DNA of 64,000 nt, taken from NCBI RefSeq assembly GCF_003439125.1, contig NZ_QSUU01000005.1:30924-94923 (forward strand), in the 5' to 3' direction. Source of the stretch: Collinsella sp. OM04-5. Its GTDB lineage: Bacteria > Actinomycetota > Coriobacteriia > Coriobacteriales > Coriobacteriaceae. The number at the start of each line of letters is the position of its first letter. Positions within the stretch are counted from its first letter, which is position 1. Shown here in pieces: positions 8,509 to 17,721 of the stretch. The notes below the pieces were generated by a model. That model did no database searches. It saw nothing but the letters and a program-made list of their open reading frames with translations, and had not been told where the DNA came from. The position numbers were made by a program, and so were the translations under genes.

Positions 8509-9234
8509 TTGGCTTTATCTCAACGACTCGCGCGCGCCCAGGAAATCTTGGGCCACGAGTTCAATAACAAGGTGCTGCTGCGCGCGGCGCTCACGCACCC
8601 CTCTGCCGTGGAAGGTCAGCCCGTCTCGGCGAGCTATGAGCGTCTTGAGTTTTTGGGCGATTCCATTTTGGGCGCCGTGGTTGCCCGTTCGCTCTTTGAA
8701 TCCTATCCGGAGTTTGACGAGGGCAAGCTTACGCGCCTGAAGGTGTCCCTTGTCTCGGGTGCCACGCTGTCCGAGGTGTCCCATGAGCTGGGCATCGACG
8801 ACATCATCATCTTTGGTGCCTCCGAGACCGGTACCGGCGCGCGCGGCCTGCACTCGGCGCTCGAGAACGTCTACGAGTCGCTCGTGGGCGCGCTGTATCT
8901 GGATGCTGGCTGGGATGCCGCGGCGGAGTTCATTCACCGTACGCTTAAGCCGCACCTGGCCTCCGAGCGTGCCGAGCACCCCGCGAACCCCAAGTCGTTC
9001 TTGCAGGAGTGCGTGCAGGCCGACGGCCACGAGCCTCCGGCGTACAAGCTCGTTGGCTCTGAGGGCCCGGCGCACGCACCGACCTTTACCGCCGTGGTTC
9101 TCATCGACGGTATTCGCCAGGGCCGCGGCACCGGTTCCTCCAAGAAGGAAGCCGAGGGAGCTGCCGCGCTCGAGGCGCTCGACCGCATGGGTTACACCAC
9201 CAACGGCGTGATTCTCAACAAGAAGCCTGTTTAA
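8509..9234 (+). CDS. rnc: Ribonuclease III
   Basis: RNase III cuts double-stranded RNA in rRNA precursors and some mRNAs. The 241-residue protein has the catalytic signature ERLEFLGDS at 44-52, the second acidic motif ENVYESLVGALYLD near 117-130 and a double-stranded RNA-binding domain from about 160 (PKSFLQECVQADG...GTGSSKKEAEGAAA). The start is TTG at 8509, supported by AAGGAGG at 8494-8500 and by the tight fit behind acpP. Confidence 0.96.
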   Translation: MALSQRLARAQEILGHEFNNKVLLRAALTHPSAVEGQPVSASYERLEFLGDSILGAVVARSLFESYPEFDEGKLTRLKVSLVSGATLSEVSHELGIDDIIIFGASETGTGARGLHSALENVYESLVGALYLDAGWDAAAEFIHRTLKPHLASERAEHPANPKSFLQECVQADGHEPPAYKLVGSEGPAHAPTFTAVVLIDGIRQGRGTGSSKKEAEGAAALEALDRMGYTTNGVILNKKPV

Positions 9235-9244
9235 GCGAGGAGCC

Positions 9245-12200
9245 GTGTATCTCAAGTCCCTCACGCTCAAAGGGTTCAAGTCGTTTGCCGACCGCGCCCA
9301 TATGACGTTTGAGCCGGGCCTGACCGTCATCGTCGGTCCCAACGGCTCGGGAAAATCGAACATCTCCGACTCGATTCTGTGGGTCCTGGGTGAGCAGAGC
9401 GCCAAGCAGCTGCGCGGCCAGGCCATGGAGGACGTCATATTCTCGGGCTCGTCGGCGCGCAAGCCGGTGGGTGTGGCCGAGGTCACGCTGGTGCTCGATA
9501 ACTCGGACCATATGCTGCCTGTCGACTTTGACGAGGTGGCTATCACCCGCCGCATGTATCGCTCGGGCGAAAGCGAGTACCTCATCAACTCGAGCCCGTG
9601 CCGCCTGATGGACATCCAGGACATCCTGCACGATTCGGGACTGGGCAAGGATACGCATTCCATCATCAGCCAGGGCAAGCTCGATGCCATTTTGCAGAGC
9701 CGCCCTGAGGAGCGCCGTGCCCTCATTGAGGAGGCCGCCGGCATCTCCAAGCACAAGCGTCGCAAGGAGCGTGCGCTCAAAAAGATTAAATCGATGGACG
9801 AGCACCTGACCCGTGCCCGCGATATCAACAAGGAAATCGCCCGTCAGCTGCGACCGCTGGAGCGTCAGGTCGATCGCGCGCGCAAGTACAAAGAGCTGTC
9901 CTCGCGCGCGAACGAGCTTACGCAGATGCTGGCCGTCGACGAGCTTCGTTCGCTGCAGTCGCAGTGGAACGACCTGGAAAGCCGCTCCAAAGAGGGCGCT
10001 GCCGAGCTTGAGCTTGCGCAGTACCGTCTGGGTGAGAAAGAGCGCGAGCTCGAGAAGCTCCAGGTCATGCTCGAAGAAAAGGGCCTGTTTGTGGGCGATC
10101 TGGGCGAGCAGCGCCGCCATATGCAAGATGTGGTCGGTCGCATTAACTCCGACATGCGTCTGCTCGAGGAAAAGGGCCACAACATGGTGTCGCGCCTGTC
10201 CGACATGCGCGGCCAGATCTCGAGCTCCGAGCATCAGCGCCGTCGCGTGGTCGAGGAGCTCGAGGATGCACGAGCCCAGTTTGAGGAAGTGACCGGCGCG
10301 CATATGCAGGCCCAGGAGGACGTCGACGCCGCTGGTCCTGCCGCTGCCGAGCTTCACGAGCGCCGCGTGGCGCTTGATGCGCAGATTTCGCAGTTCATGC
10401 GCGAGCAGCGCGATGTGCAGCGTGTGACCGATAACGCCGCACTCGAGCTTGCCAAGGTGAAGGACTCGCTGAGCAACGCTGAGGTCGAGGACAACATGTA
10501 CGCCTCGCGCCTGGAGCAGATTGATGAACAGCTCGAGGAGGTCACAGCATCGCTTGAGAGCCGCCGCGACCGTGCTGAGGAGCTTGAGAGCGCCCTTGAG
10601 GCGGCTCGTCAGGCCCAGAGCGATGCGCGCGAGGCCACCGAGACGGCACGCGCTGCCCTCAAGGACCTGCGTGCCCGCGAGGGCGAGGCGCGCAACAAGC
10701 TGTCCGAGATACGCTCGGAGCTTGCCAGCCAAAAGAAGCTCGATGCCCGCATGGCAGACAGCTCGCCGCTCGTAAGCCGTCTGGTGGGCGCGCTGGGCGA
10801 CGATGTTTCGGGCCGTCTGGGTGATGTGCTCGAGGCGCCGCGTGAGCTCGAGGGTCTGGTTGAGCAGCTGCTCGCCGGCGATATCGATGCCCTGTTGTTC
10901 GATAACACTGCCGCACTCGAGCGCGCCGGTCGCGCCGCCCTGGACCAGAAGAAGGCCTCGGGCGAGGCGCTGCTGGTGGCGCGCAGCGTGAGTGGCTCTG
11001 CGGCTGCCGAGGGTGCCGCCGGTACCCGTCTTGTTGATCGTCTGTCCGTGCGTGCGGGCTACGGTCCGGTCGTCGAGGCATTGCTCGGCGGCTATTACGT
11101 GGTCGATGATTTGGCTGCCGCACTGGCTGCGCCTGTCGTTGACGGCGCGACCTATGTGACTCCCGATGGCGCCCGCGTGAGCTGTGGCGGCCTGGTTCGC
11201 GTGGGGCTTGATGCCGGCGAGGCTTCGGGTGCCTTGGAGCGTAAACGTCGTATCCGCGAGCTGGAAGGCCTGGAGCCCGATCTCGCTGCCGTGTTTGAGC
11301 ATGTTTCTGATCAGGTCGTCGAGGCCAATACTGCCGTTGAGGAGGCCCATGCTGCCGAGGGCGATACTGCCGGCGAGATTGCCCGCCTTGAGGGCGAGCG
11401 TCGCTCCCTGCTGTCCGAGATCGGCCGCCTGGAGCAGAGTGCCAACAATGCCGAGGTCGAGCGGGTACGGATTTCCAAGCGCCGCGAGCAGGCTGCCGAG
11501 GCCGTACGTGCCGCACGTCCGCGCGTGGATGAACTTACCCGTTCACGTGACGAGGCCCGTGCGCAGGCGAGTGACTTGGGCTTGCAGATTGCCGAGGCCA
11601 ACGACGAGCTCGATCGCGTTCGGCGCGATGACTCCGAGGCCGCCGGTAAGCTCGCCGACGCTAAGGTGCGCCTGGCTCAGACGAGCGAGCGCCTGCGTTC
11701 GCTGAAGGGCCGCGTGCCCGATCTTGAGCATCGCCTTGAGGGTATCGACCGTCGTATCCGCGGGACGCGTCAGGCCTCACGCTCGCTCGAGCTGCTGCGC
11801 CTTCGCGTCGATCCCATGCACGAGCGCTATTCTGCCCTGTTGGAGCGCGCCTCGGACTGGGCTGCGCGCCTGCGCGATCAGGCATCGCTTGAGGAGGCGG
11901 ACTCGGCTTCGCTTAAGAAGACCATCGAGGACGCCAAGACCGAGGTCGCCCGCGCCAAAGAGAGGGTCGATGTTGCCGCCACGACGCAAAATGAGTTCAA
12001 GGTGGCGCGCGGCAAGCTCGAGGTGCAGGTCGAGGCTGCCATCAAGGCCATCACCGCCGACGGTACCACGGTGCTCGAGGAAGCGCTCATGCTGCCGGCA
12101 CCCACCGATCGCGATGCCGCCGAGCGGGAACTTAACCAGCTCGTGCGCCAGATCAACAACCTGGGTCCTGTGAACCAGGTCGCCATGGAGGAGTACGAGC

Positions 12201-12781
12201 AGCTCAAGCGCCGTGCCGATTACATCGAGGAGCAGCTGGCCGATCTTGAGAGCGCGCGCAAGGCGCTCACCAAGATTACCGTGGCGATCGACCGCAAAAT
12301 GCGCAAGGCGTTCCTGGTGACGTTTGAGAAGGTTGATGCGAACTTCCGCGAGATCTTTGCCATGCTCTTCCCCGGCGGTCAGGCTCACCTTGAGATGACC
12401 GATCCCGAGCATCCGGCCGAGACGGGCATTGAGGTCGTGGCGCAGCCGCGCGGCAAGCGTATCACCAAGATGATGCTCATGTCGGGTGGCGAGAAGAGCC
12501 TGACGGCGCTTGCCCTGCTCTTTGCCGTATACCGTACGCGCACGGTGCCGTTCTATGTTCTGGACGAGGTCGAGGCTGCGCTCGACGACGCCAACCTGTC
12601 CAAGCTCATCGGCGCCCTCGATGTGCTGCGTTCCGATACGCAGCTCTTGGTAATCTCGCATCAGCGCCGTACTATGGAGGATGCTGACGTTCTCTACGGC
12701 GTCTCGATGCAAGCCGACGGCGTCAGTCGCGTCGTCTCGCAAAAACTCGATCGCGAAACCGGAAAGGTCGTGAATGCATAA
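9245..12781 (+). CDS. smc: Chromosome segregation protein SMC
   Basis: SMC forms the condensin ATPase that organises and separates chromosomes. The 1178-residue protein starts with GTG and has Walker A GPNGSGKSN (31-39), two long coiled coils around a hinge at about 500-660 (LVGALGDDVSGRLGDVLEAP onward), the ABC signature SGGEK at 1080-1084 and Walker B VLDEVEAALDD with Asp1107. The start is ten bases after rnc; the stop shares one base with the ftsY start. rnc-smc-ftsY-ffh is a conserved order. Confidence 0.97.
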   Translation: MYLKSLTLKGFKSFADRAHMTFEPGLTVIVGPNGSGKSNISDSILWVLGEQSAKQLRGQAMEDVIFSGSSARKPVGVAEVTLVLDNSDHMLPVDFDEVAITRRMYRSGESEYLINSSPCRLMDIQDILHDSGLGKDTHSIISQGKLDAILQSRPEERRALIEEAAGISKHKRRKERALKKIKSMDEHLTRARDINKEIARQLRPLERQVDRARKYKELSSRANELTQMLAVDELRSLQSQWNDLESRSKEGAAELELAQYRLGEKERELEKLQVMLEEKGLFVGDLGEQRRHMQDVVGRINSDMRLLEEKGHNMVSRLSDMRGQISSSEHQRRRVVEELEDARAQFEEVTGAHMQAQEDVDAAGPAAAELHERRVALDAQISQFMREQRDVQRVTDNAALELAKVKDSLSNAEVEDNMYASRLEQIDEQLEEVTASLESRRDRAEELESALEAARQAQSDAREATETARAALKDLRAREGEARNKLSEIRSELASQKKLDARMADSSPLVSRLVGALGDDVSGRLGDVLEAPRELEGLVEQLLAGDIDALLFDNTAALERAGRAALDQKKASGEALLVARSVSGSAAAEGAAGTRLVDRLSVRAGYGPVVEALLGGYYVVDDLAAALAAPVVDGATYVTPDGARVSCGGLVRVGLDAGEASGALERKRRIRELEGLEPDLAAVFEHVSDQVVEANTAVEEAHAAEGDTAGEIARLEGERRSLLSEIGRLEQSANNAEVERVRISKRREQAAEAVRAARPRVDELTRSRDEARAQASDLGLQIAEANDELDRVRRDDSEAAGKLADAKVRLAQTSERLRSLKGRVPDLEHRLEGIDRRIRGTRQASRSLELLRLRVDPMHERYSALLERASDWAARLRDQASLEEADSASLKKTIEDAKTEVARAKERVDVAATTQNEFKVARGKLEVQVEAAIKAITADGTTVLEEALMLPAPTDRDAAERELNQLVRQINNLGPVNQVAMEEYEQLKRRADYIEEQLADLESARKALTKITVAIDRKMRKAFLVTFEKVDANFREIFAMLFPGGQAHLEMTDPEHPAETGIEVVAQPRGKRITKMMLMSGGEKSLTALALLFAVYRTRTVPFYVLDEVEAALDDANLSKLIGALDVLRSDTQLLVISHQRRTMEDADVLYGVSMQADGVSRVVSQKLDRETGKVVNA

Positions 12782-13698
12782 TGGGATTCTTTGACGCACT
12801 CTCGCGCGGACTCGAGCGCAGCCGCGAGGCCCTCAACGAGGTCTTCTACTTTGGCGGCGAGGTCGACGAGGATTTTTGGGAGGATCTTGAGGACACGCTC
12901 GTCATGGGTGACATGGGTGCCGAGGTCGCTATTCAGGTTTCCGATGACCTGCGCGACGCCGCGGCCAAGAAGAACCTCAAGACCGCCCCGCAGCTTCGCC
13001 GCGCCCTGGCAGAGCAGCTCGAGGGCCATTTTGTGCCTGTTAAGCGCGATCCGTTTTCCGATACGCCGAGCTGCGTGCTGTTTGTCGGTATTAACGGTGC
13101 CGGCAAGACCACCACGGTCGGCAAGATTGCGAGTGCCATGGCCGCCCGCGGCAAGAACGTGGTGATCGGTTCGGCCGACACCTTCCGCGCCGCCGCCATC
13201 GAGCAGCTCGATGTGTGGGGCCAGCGCGCCGGCGTACCGGTTATCAAGCGTGACCGCGGCTCCGATCCGGCGAGCGTATGCTATGACGTGCTCGACGAGG
13301 CCGATAAGCGCGGCAGTGACCTGGTGCTCATCGATACCGCCGGCCGTCTGCACACGAGCCCCGAGCTCATGCGCGAGCTCGCCAAGGTGGTCAACGTGAC
13401 GCGTAAGCGCGCCGCTAATATGGCCGCCGGCCCCATGCCCGTCTCGGTTGTCCTCGTGATCGATGCCGCCACTGGTCAGAACGGTCTGAACCAGGCGCTC
13501 GAGTTTAACGAGGCGCTGGGCCTGGACGGTATTATCATGACTAAGCTCGACGGCACGGCTAAGGGCGGTATCGCCATGGCCGTGGCCGAGAAGCTCAAGC
13601 TCCCGATCCTGCGCATCGGCGTGGGCGAGCAGGTCGATGACCTGCAGGAGTTTAACGCCATAGATTTCTGCCGCGCCCTGGTGGGCGAGTCCAACTAA
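12781..13698 (+). CDS. ftsY: Signal recognition particle receptor FtsY
   Basis: FtsY is the membrane-side GTPase that receives the SRP with its ribosome. At 305 residues it is the short form, with almost no acidic A domain: the N-terminal helical N domain begins MGFFDALSRGLERSREALNE, followed by the G domain with GINGAGKTT from residue 103, DTFRAAAIEQL near 138, DTAGRLHT near 185 and TKLDGTAKGG near 255. It overlaps smc by one base and precedes ffh by ten bases. Confidence 0.96.
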   Translation: MGFFDALSRGLERSREALNEVFYFGGEVDEDFWEDLEDTLVMGDMGAEVAIQVSDDLRDAAAKKNLKTAPQLRRALAEQLEGHFVPVKRDPFSDTPSCVLFVGINGAGKTTTVGKIASAMAARGKNVVIGSADTFRAAAIEQLDVWGQRAGVPVIKRDRGSDPASVCYDVLDEADKRGSDLVLIDTAGRLHTSPELMRELAKVVNVTRKRAANMAAGPMPVSVVLVIDAATGQNGLNQALEFNEALGLDGIIMTKLDGTAKGGIAMAVAEKLKLPILRIGVGEQVDDLQEFNAIDFCRALVGESN

Positions 13699-13708
13699 GG
13701 AGTGACTA

Positions 13709-15184
13709 GTGTTTGATTCTCTGAGCGATCGCCTCAACGACACATTTGACCGCCTGCGCGGCAAGGGTAAGCTGACCGAGGCCGATATTACTTCGGCCAT
13801 GCGCGACATTCGCATGGCGCTGCTCGAGGCCGACGTTAACTTTAAGGTCGTCAAGGAGTTCGTTGCCAAGACCAAGGAGCGCTGCATGACCGCCGAGGTC
13901 ATGGAGTCGCTGTCGCCGGCGCAAAACGTCGTCAAGATCGTGCTCGACGAGCTCACCGAGATGCTCGGCTCAACCGAGAGCAAACTCGTCTTTAGCAACC
14001 GCATTCCCAATGTCATCATGCTCGTGGGCCTGCAGGGCTCCGGTAAGACCACGGCGGCCGTGAAACTGGCCTACCTGCTCAAGAAGCAGGGCCGCTCTCC
14101 GCTGCTCGCCGCGTGCGACGTCTACCGTCCCGCCGCTGCCGACCAGCTGGCCACGCTCGGTGGCGAGATCGGCGTGCCGGTCTTCCGCGGTGACGGAGCG
14201 CACCCGATCGACATCGCAAAGGGCGCCATCCAGGAGGCCGTCGACCACCTGCGTGACGTGGTCATCGTCGATACCGCCGGTCGTCTGCAGATCGACGAGC
14301 AGATGATGCAGGAGGCAGTCGACATCAAGAAGGCCGTCAAGCCCGACCAGGTGCTGATGGTCGTCGATGCCATGACCGGCCAGGATATCGTCAACGTCGT
14401 CTCGACCTTCGCCGAGCGCACCGACTTTGACGGCGTGATCATCTCCAAGCTCGACGGCGACGCCCGTGGCGGTGGCGCACTTTCGGTGCGCCAGGTGACC
14501 GGTAAGCCCATCAAGTTTGTGAGCATGGGCGAGAAACCCGATTCGCTTGAGCCGTTCTATCCCGATCGCATGGCCAAGCGCATCTTGGGCATGGGCGATG
14601 TTGTCGGCATCATCGAGAAGGCCCAGGAGGCAGCCGATGCAGAGCAGCTTGAGGCTGCCGAGCGTATGCTGCGCGAGGGCTTCACCATGAACGACATGCT
14701 CGACCAGATGAAGGCCGTCAAGAAGATGGGTGGCATGAAGGGCATTCTGGGTATGCTTCCCGGCGGCCAGCGCGCGCTCAACCAGATGGGCGGCAACTTG
14801 GACGAGGGCATCTTCGATAAGAACGAGGCCATCATCATGTCAATGACCAAGGAGGAGCGCCTGCGTCCCTCCATCATCAACGGCCAGCGTCGCGCCCGCA
14901 TTGCCAAGGGAGCCGGCGTAACCCCCACCGAGGTCAACAGCCTTATGAAGCAGTGGGGCGAGATGAATAAGATGATGGGCCGCATGCGCACGATGGCCAA
15001 TCAGGCACAGGCCGGCGGCAAAAAGGGCAAGAAGGGCAAGAAGGGCAAGAAGATGCGCATGCCCAATATCCCTGGCTTGGACGCTATGGGTCTGGGTGGC
15101 ATGGGCGGCCTGGGTACGGGCGGCCCCAAGTCCGATATGGAACTGCTGCGCCAGATGGAAGCGCAGATGCGTAATAAGAAATAG
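13709..15184 (+). CDS. ffh: Signal recognition particle protein Ffh
   Basis: Ffh binds signal sequences and SRP RNA and delivers ribosomes to FtsY. The 491-residue protein has the NG GTPase core (GLQGSGKTT from residue 107, DVYRPAAADQL near 136, DTAGRLQID near 189, KLDGDARGG near 247) and a methionine-rich M domain from about 330. Near residue 435 the coding DNA repeats a 9-base unit (GGC AAG AAG) four times, giving a basic Lys/Gly stretch. Start is GTG at 13709. In many genomes rpsP follows; here a terminator does. Confidence 0.96.
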   Translation: MFDSLSDRLNDTFDRLRGKGKLTEADITSAMRDIRMALLEADVNFKVVKEFVAKTKERCMTAEVMESLSPAQNVVKIVLDELTEMLGSTESKLVFSNRIPNVIMLVGLQGSGKTTAAVKLAYLLKKQGRSPLLAACDVYRPAAADQLATLGGEIGVPVFRGDGAHPIDIAKGAIQEAVDHLRDVVIVDTAGRLQIDEQMMQEAVDIKKAVKPDQVLMVVDAMTGQDIVNVVSTFAERTDFDGVIISKLDGDARGGGALSVRQVTGKPIKFVSMGEKPDSLEPFYPDRMAKRILGMGDVVGIIEKAQEAADAEQLEAAERMLREGFTMNDMLDQMKAVKKMGGMKGILGMLPGGQRALNQMGGNLDEGIFDKNEAIIMSMTKEERLRPSIINGQRRARIAKGAGVTPTEVNSLMKQWGEMNKMMGRMRTMANQAQAGGKKGKKGKKGKKMRMPNIPGLDAMGLGGMGGLGTGGPKSDMELLRQMEAQMRNKK

Positions 15185-15208
15185 AGCTGTAATTCCAGCT
15201 TGATATGG

Positions 15209-15244
15209 CAAAGGCCACTCGGAAGCTACCGGGTGGCCTTTGTT
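15209..15244 (+). terminator. Terminator between ffh and the convergent DUF134 gene
   Basis: A 14 bp stem (CAAAGGCCACTCGG with CCGGGTGGCCTTTG, one wobble, loop AAGCTA) follows ffh. With A and T flanks on both sides it could serve both converging transcripts. Confidence 0.75.
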
Positions 15245-15304
15245 GTTGGCTTTGATTGTTGGGTTGCGTTCAGCGTCGCGCCCCGAGCTCGCGGTGCCGT
15301 GCCG

Positions 15305-16069
15305 TTAGTGGCAGCCGCAGCCCTCGTGGCCCTCGTGCTCGTGATGGTCGTGGCAGCTGCAGGACTCGCCATGTTCGTGGGCGTGGTCGTGGTCGTGGCC
15401 GTGGCAGCCGCACGTGGCCTCGCTGTTCTGTGCGAGCGTGCCGGCGATAAGGGCCTCGACGCAAGCGTCGCAGCTGCCTTGGGCACCTGCGTATACCGTG
15501 ATGCCGGCTTGGGCAAGCGCGTTGATAGCGCCACCGCCGATGCCGCCGCAGATGAGCGTGTCCACGCCGCCGTTGGCGAGCAGGCCCGCAAGGGCACCGT
15601 GGCCGGTGCCGCCGGTGCCCACGACCTGCTCGTTGAGTACCTTGCCGTCCTGAATGTCGTAGATCTTGAACTGCTCGCTGCGGCCAAAGTGCATAAAGAT
15701 GTTGCCGTTGTCGTACGTGGTTGCCACCCTCATGGTGCCGACCTCCTTTGCTGGCCATGCGGCCGTCGTTGTGGTGATGGGGGAGTACGCGATATTGCCG
15801 CCCTCGATAATAAGCGCTCGACCGTTGACCAGGGCGTTTGCCACCTTGCGATGTGCGCGGCTGCAAATTGCCGCCACCGTGGCACGGGCAATGCCCATGT
15901 GCTGGGCGACGGCCTCTTGATTGAGGCCTTCCAGGTCGCACAGGCGCAGGACTTCGAACTCGTCGATTGTCATGTCGATGGCGTCTCCACTGGCTAGGCC
16001 GTCAGGGGTAAAGCCGCGGTATTCGGGGATGATCCCGACGCGGCGCAATTTTTCGCGTCTTCCTGCCAT
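15305..16069 (-). CDS. DUF134 DNA-binding domain fused to NifX/NifB-type cofactor domain, with His/Cys-rich tail
   Basis: A 254-residue three-part protein. Residues 1-95 are DUF134, a helix-turn-helix family (MTIDEFEVLRLCDLEGLNQE; VAQHMGIARATVAAICSRA). Residues about 110-215 are a dinitrogenase iron-molybdenum cofactor domain (PF02579 type; MRVATTYDNGNIFMHFGRSE, GGVDTLICGGIGGGAINAL), a fold that binds Fe-S or Fe-Mo clusters. The last 35 residues are almost all His, Cys, Glu and Asp (GCHGHDHDHAHEHGESCSCH), a likely metal sink. No nitrogen-fixation genes are near, so a metal- or cluster-responsive regulator is a better guess than a nitrogenase factor. Twin palindromes lie just upstream. Confidence 0.85.
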   Translation of the reverse strand: MAGRREKLRRVGIIPEYRGFTPDGLASGDAIDMTIDEFEVLRLCDLEGLNQEAVAQHMGIARATVAAICSRAHRKVANALVNGRALIIEGGNIAYSPITTTTAAWPAKEVGTMRVATTYDNGNIFMHFGRSEQFKIYDIQDGKVLNEQVVGTGGTGHGALAGLLANGGVDTLICGGIGGGAINALAQAGITVYAGAQGSCDACVEALIAGTLAQNSEATCGCHGHDHDHAHEHGESCSCHDHHEHEGHEGCGCH

Positions 16070-16083
16070 GCGCCCTCCTTATC

Positions 16084-16095
16084 TGACATATGTCA
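16084..16095. promoter_or_regulatory. Palindromic operator candidate 1
   Basis: TGACATATGTCA is a perfect 12 bp palindrome, 15 bases upstream of the DUF134-NifX start. It shares the form TGRCATATGYCA with the second palindrome; the centres are 53 bases apart, about five helix turns. Confidence 0.6.
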
Positions 16096-16132
16096 ACAAT
16101 AGAATAGCGAACGCGCTGATTTGCGCAAGGAA

Positions 16133-16152
16133 TTTCTGGCATATGCCAGAAA
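16133..16152. promoter_or_regulatory. Palindromic operator candidate 2
   Basis: TTTCTGGCAT and ATGCCAGAAA form a perfect 20 bp palindrome with the core TGGCATATGCCA. It sits between the divergent DUF134-NifX and thyA genes, and could serve either or both. Confidence 0.65.
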
Positions 16153-16235
16153 ATGAGGGCTTATGTTTTGGCTGTGGGGCCGCATGTGCCTGGGCTACAA
16201 TGAATCTCGCTTATAGGCGACTGACAGGAGGGTCA

Positions 16236-17084
16236 ATGAGCAAGGCTGATCAGCAGTTTGTGGCCATGTGCCGCGATATTCTGGACCATGGCACCACCAC
16301 CGAGGGACAAAAGGTCCGACCGGTGTGGGAGGACGGCACCCCTGCCTATACCATTAAAAACTTTGGCGTTACGGCTCGCTACGACCTGCGCGAGGAGTTT
16401 CCCGCGCTTACCCTGCGCCGCACGGCGCTTAAGTCTGCGATGGACGAGATCCTGTGGATCTATCAAAAGAAGTCCAATAACGTCCATGACCTCAACAGCC
16501 ATATTTGGGATGAGTGGGCCGATGAGACCGGCTCCATCGGCAAGGCCTACGGGTATCAGATTGGGCAGAAGAGCCATTATGCCGAGGGCGACTTTGACCA
16601 GATGGATCGCGTACTGTACGACCTTAAGATCACTCCGTACAGCCGCCGCATCATGACGAACACCTATGTGTTTAGCGACTTGTCCGAGATGCACCTGTAT
16701 CCGTGCGCCTACGGCGTGACGTATAACGTGACGCAGCGCCCGCAGGACGATAAGCCGACACTCAACATGATTCTCAACCAGCGCAGCCAGGATATTTTGG
16801 CCGCGAACAACTGGAATGTGTGCCAGTACGCCATTTTGCTGATGATGGTCGCGCAGTCGGTCGACATGATCGCTGGCGAGCTGTTGCACGTGATTGCTGA
16901 CGCTCATATTTACGACCGCCATGTCGATATAGTCCGCGAGCTTATCGAGCGTCCGCAGTTTGCGGCGCCTAAGGTGACGCTTAACCCCGACGTGCACGAT
17001 TTCTACGCGTTTACGACCGATGACCTCATCGTCGAGGGCTATGAGCACGGCCCGCAGGTCAAGAACATTCCCATTGCGGTGTAG
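16236..17084 (+). CDS. thyA: Thymidylate synthase ThyA
   Basis: ThyA methylates dUMP to dTMP with methylene-tetrahydrofolate. The 282-residue protein has the catalytic cysteine at 157 in HLYPCAYGVTYNV and the phosphate-binding NQRSQDILAANNWNVCQYA and HIYDRHVD motifs. The PCAY form, in place of the PCH of E. coli ThyA, and the C-terminal IAV-type ending are like the Bacillus phage phi3T type (from memory of that family). Start ATG at 16236 follows AGGAGGG; a longer frame reaching back to 15921 is only a shadow of the gene opposite. DHFR follows directly. Confidence 0.95.
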   Translation: MSKADQQFVAMCRDILDHGTTTEGQKVRPVWEDGTPAYTIKNFGVTARYDLREEFPALTLRRTALKSAMDEILWIYQKKSNNVHDLNSHIWDEWADETGSIGKAYGYQIGQKSHYAEGDFDQMDRVLYDLKITPYSRRIMTNTYVFSDLSEMHLYPCAYGVTYNVTQRPQDDKPTLNMILNQRSQDILAANNWNVCQYAILLMMVAQSVDMIAGELLHVIADAHIYDRHVDIVRELIERPQFAAPKVTLNPDVHDFYAFTTDDLIVEGYEHGPQVKNIPIAV

Positions 17085-17093
17085 GTGGTGCTC

Positions 17094-17612
17094 ATGACGT
17101 GTAAGCTTTCTGCCATTGTCGCCGTGTGCGATGATTGGGGTATTGGGTGCGAGGGCGACATGGTCGTGTCCAATCGCGCCGACATGCGTCATTTTGTGGC
17201 GTGCACCAAAGGCTGCCCGGTCATTATGGGACGCAAGACGCTGCTGAGTTTTCCCGGCGGGCGTCCGCTCAAGAATCGCCGCAATATCGTGCTCACCCGC
17301 GACGAGAGCTTTGCTGCCGAGGGTGTCGACGTGGTGCATAGCATCGACGAAGCGCTCGCCGCGGTAGCCGATGAGCCCGTTGCTTGGGTGATCGGTGGTG
17401 GCGAGGTGTATCGGCAGTTTTTGCCGTATTGCGCCGAGGCCGAGGTTACGCATGACCATTGCGTGCATGACGTGGATACGTACTTTCCCGATCTGGATGC
17501 CGATCCCGCGTGGGAGATTGCGCGGCGTGGCGGTGCTGCCACGATTGCCTCGGGCGAGGGCGACGAGGGCGTCGATTATGAGTTCGTGACGTATCGTCGC
17601 GTTGAGGCGTAA
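17094..17612 (+). CDS. folA: Dihydrofolate reductase
   Basis: DHFR regenerates tetrahydrofolate, which ThyA consumes, so the pair works as one unit. The 172-residue protein has the family features: N-terminal LSAIVAVCDDWGIGCEGDMVV, VIMGRKTLLSFPGGRPLKNR near 46-66 and WVIGGGEVYRQFLPY near 100. I chose ATG at 17094, with AGGTGG at 17083-17088, rather than the GTG at 17085 directly after the thyA stop. Confidence 0.94.
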   Translation: MTCKLSAIVAVCDDWGIGCEGDMVVSNRADMRHFVACTKGCPVIMGRKTLLSFPGGRPLKNRRNIVLTRDESFAAEGVDVVHSIDEALAAVADEPVAWVIGGGEVYRQFLPYCAEAEVTHDHCVHDVDTYFPDLDADPAWEIARRGGAATIASGEGDEGVDYEFVTYRRVEA

Positions 17613-17654
17613 ATCGCCTGACGTGAACGGTATCATCGGGTTGATTGAATGCAT

Positions 17655-17673
17655 GGGGCGGCGCTTAGCGTCG
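17655..17673 (+). terminator. Weak hairpin after folA
   Basis: GCGGCGC and GCGTCGC pair around TTA (one G-T wobble). A T-run is missing (CTCGTTTGG follows), so it may be only a partial terminator. Confidence 0.35.
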
Positions 17674-17721
17674 CCTCGTTTGGTATAGATGTGCTGTAAA
17701 GAAGGGTGCTGGCTGGCTGCT

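Noticed and set aside
15200..15997. Plus-strand open frame opposite the DUF134-NifX gene
   Set aside because: The minus-strand protein has two recognisable domains and a good start; this one is Val/Ala-rich noise.
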